From: a bacterium
Lineage (GTDB): Bacteria; Patescibacteriota; Minisyncoccia; UBA6257; UBA9933
Direction: 5' to 3'
DNA length: 12,164 nt
NCBI GenBank assembly: GCA_021817915.1
Contig: JAKAFV010000004.1
Location: 1 to 12,164 of the forward strand
How positions within the stretch are numbered: position 1 is the first letter of the stretch; each line of letters opens with the position of its first letter. The notes below the pieces were generated by a model. It was not told the origin of the DNA. It did not search any database and saw only the letters and a list, made by a program, of their open reading frames with translations. Shown here in pieces: positions 11,701 through 12,164 of this stretch. The translations under genes and the position numbers were made by a program.

Positions 11701-11801
11701 TTGCGTTAATTTTCAATTCTCAATTTACAATTATCAAATAATTGATAATTAAACAATTTTAAAATTTATTGAAAATTGGTTATTGAAAATTGATAATTTG
11801 T
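11701..11801 (-). repeat. Self-complementary A/T-rich repeat array between nusG and rplK
   Basis: The whole spacer consists of AATTG/CAATT-type units. A perfect 9-bp hairpin with a 4-nt loop lies at 11729-11750 (AATTATCAA/TTGATAATT). AATTTTCAAT (11708-11717) is complementary to two copies of ATTGAAAATT (11768-11777 and 11782-11791), so the transcript can fold on itself around the central hairpin. The architecture resembles the nusA leader with a different unit. Confidence 0.75.
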
Positions 11802-12164
11802 TTAAAGTTTCTGCGCTTGTAATGAATCAAGCTCAACTGCCGTTTCTCTGCCGAAAATCGCCAGCATTACTTTTAACCGCCCCCTTTCTTCATCAACGGC
11901 CGATATTTTTCCTTCGTAATCTTTGAACGGCCCGTCTATTATTTTAACAACATCTCCGACGCTAAATTCAAGCTTAAATTTAGTTTCATCTTCGCCTTTC
12001 ATTCTGCCCATCAATGATTCTATTTCATCCTTGGAAAGCGGAGTCGGCTCGGTTGAATCGGCGCCCACAAATCCCGTTACCCGGGGCGTATTGCGCACCA
12101 CATACCACGAATCCTCGCTCATCAACATATCCACTAAAACATAGCCTGGATATATTTTTTCTTC
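11802..12164 (-). CDS. nusG: Transcription termination/antitermination protein NusG (3' part)
   Basis: NusG (a Spt5 homologue) binds the RNA polymerase clamp and controls processivity, Rho action and coupling with ribosomes. The frame is open at the right window edge; 120 residues are visible. They contain the end of the NGN domain (IYPGYVLVDMLMSEDSWYVV, RNTPRVTGFVG, PTPLSKDEIESLM) and the KOW domain (FSVGDVVKIIDGPFKDYEG, then LKVMLAIFGRETAVELDSLQ). An internal GTG at 12134 is not the real start, because the conserved NGN sequence EEKIYPGYVL continues upstream of it. It is followed by rplK in the usual bacterial order and probably shares its transcript. Confidence 0.96.
   Translation of the reverse strand, partial: EEKIYPGYVLVDMLMSEDSWYVVRNTPRVTGFVGADSTEPTPLSKDEIESLMGRMKGEDETKFKLEFSVGDVVKIIDGPFKDYEGKISAVDEERGRLKVMLAIFGRETAVELDSLQAQKL

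Overview
The window looks like chromosomal DNA from a bacterium of the Patescibacteria/Candidate Phyla Radiation, most likely a Parcubacteria-like lineage. This is an inference. It rests on gene neighbourhoods broken up relative to model bacteria (nusG-rplK without rplA; nusA without rimP), housekeeping genes with no Shine-Dalgarno (SD) sequence, a threonyl-tRNA synthetase lacking the TGS domain, and spacers made of short degenerate A/T-rich or TCCGAAA repeats. No phylogenetic test was possible here.

Layout. 1-999 (-) is the first 333 codons of nusA, running off the left edge, with a good promoter and a leader about 100 nt long made of inverted TCCGAAA repeats. 1220-2185 (-) is a solitary ParB-family protein, and 2355-2609 (-) an 84-residue orphan; each has an AGGAGG ribosome site and a terminator. 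2740-5931 (+) is DNA polymerase III alpha (dnaE) in one frame, interrupted by a single in-frame TAA at 4447-4449. 5973-7769 (+) is thrS. 7770-8801 is a 1 kb stretch without a large gene. It holds a 30-bp perfect palindrome, an overlooked 50-codon gene (7972-8124, -), a structured repeat-like segment, and a second short minus-strand transcription unit with a near-consensus promoter, an AGGAGG site and a terminator but no convincing reading frame. 8802-9755 (+) is miaA, overlapping gatB (9735-11150, -) tail to tail by 21 bp. Two stacked terminators separate gatB from rplK (11275-11700, -), and the 3' part of nusG (11802-12164, -) reaches the right edge.

Function. Most genes serve the core information machinery: transcription elongation (NusA, NusG), replication (DnaE), tRNA charging and modification (ThrRS, GatB, MiaA) and the ribosome (L11). 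They start without SD sequences, and dnaE, miaA and gatB have a -10-like box so close to the start codon that their mRNAs could be leaderless or nearly so. The accessory units (ParB-like, 84 aa, 50 aa, the unassigned unit) are all on the minus strand, have AGGAGG sites, and end in hairpins, usually two in tandem.

The most notable signals are: (1) the self-complementary repeat leader of nusA; (2) the isolated stop codon in an otherwise intact dnaE; (3) short palindromes and A/T-rich tandem repeats embedded in frame in thrS and miaA at variable loops, matching the style of the intergenic repeats; (4) the two small minus-strand units between thrS and miaA.
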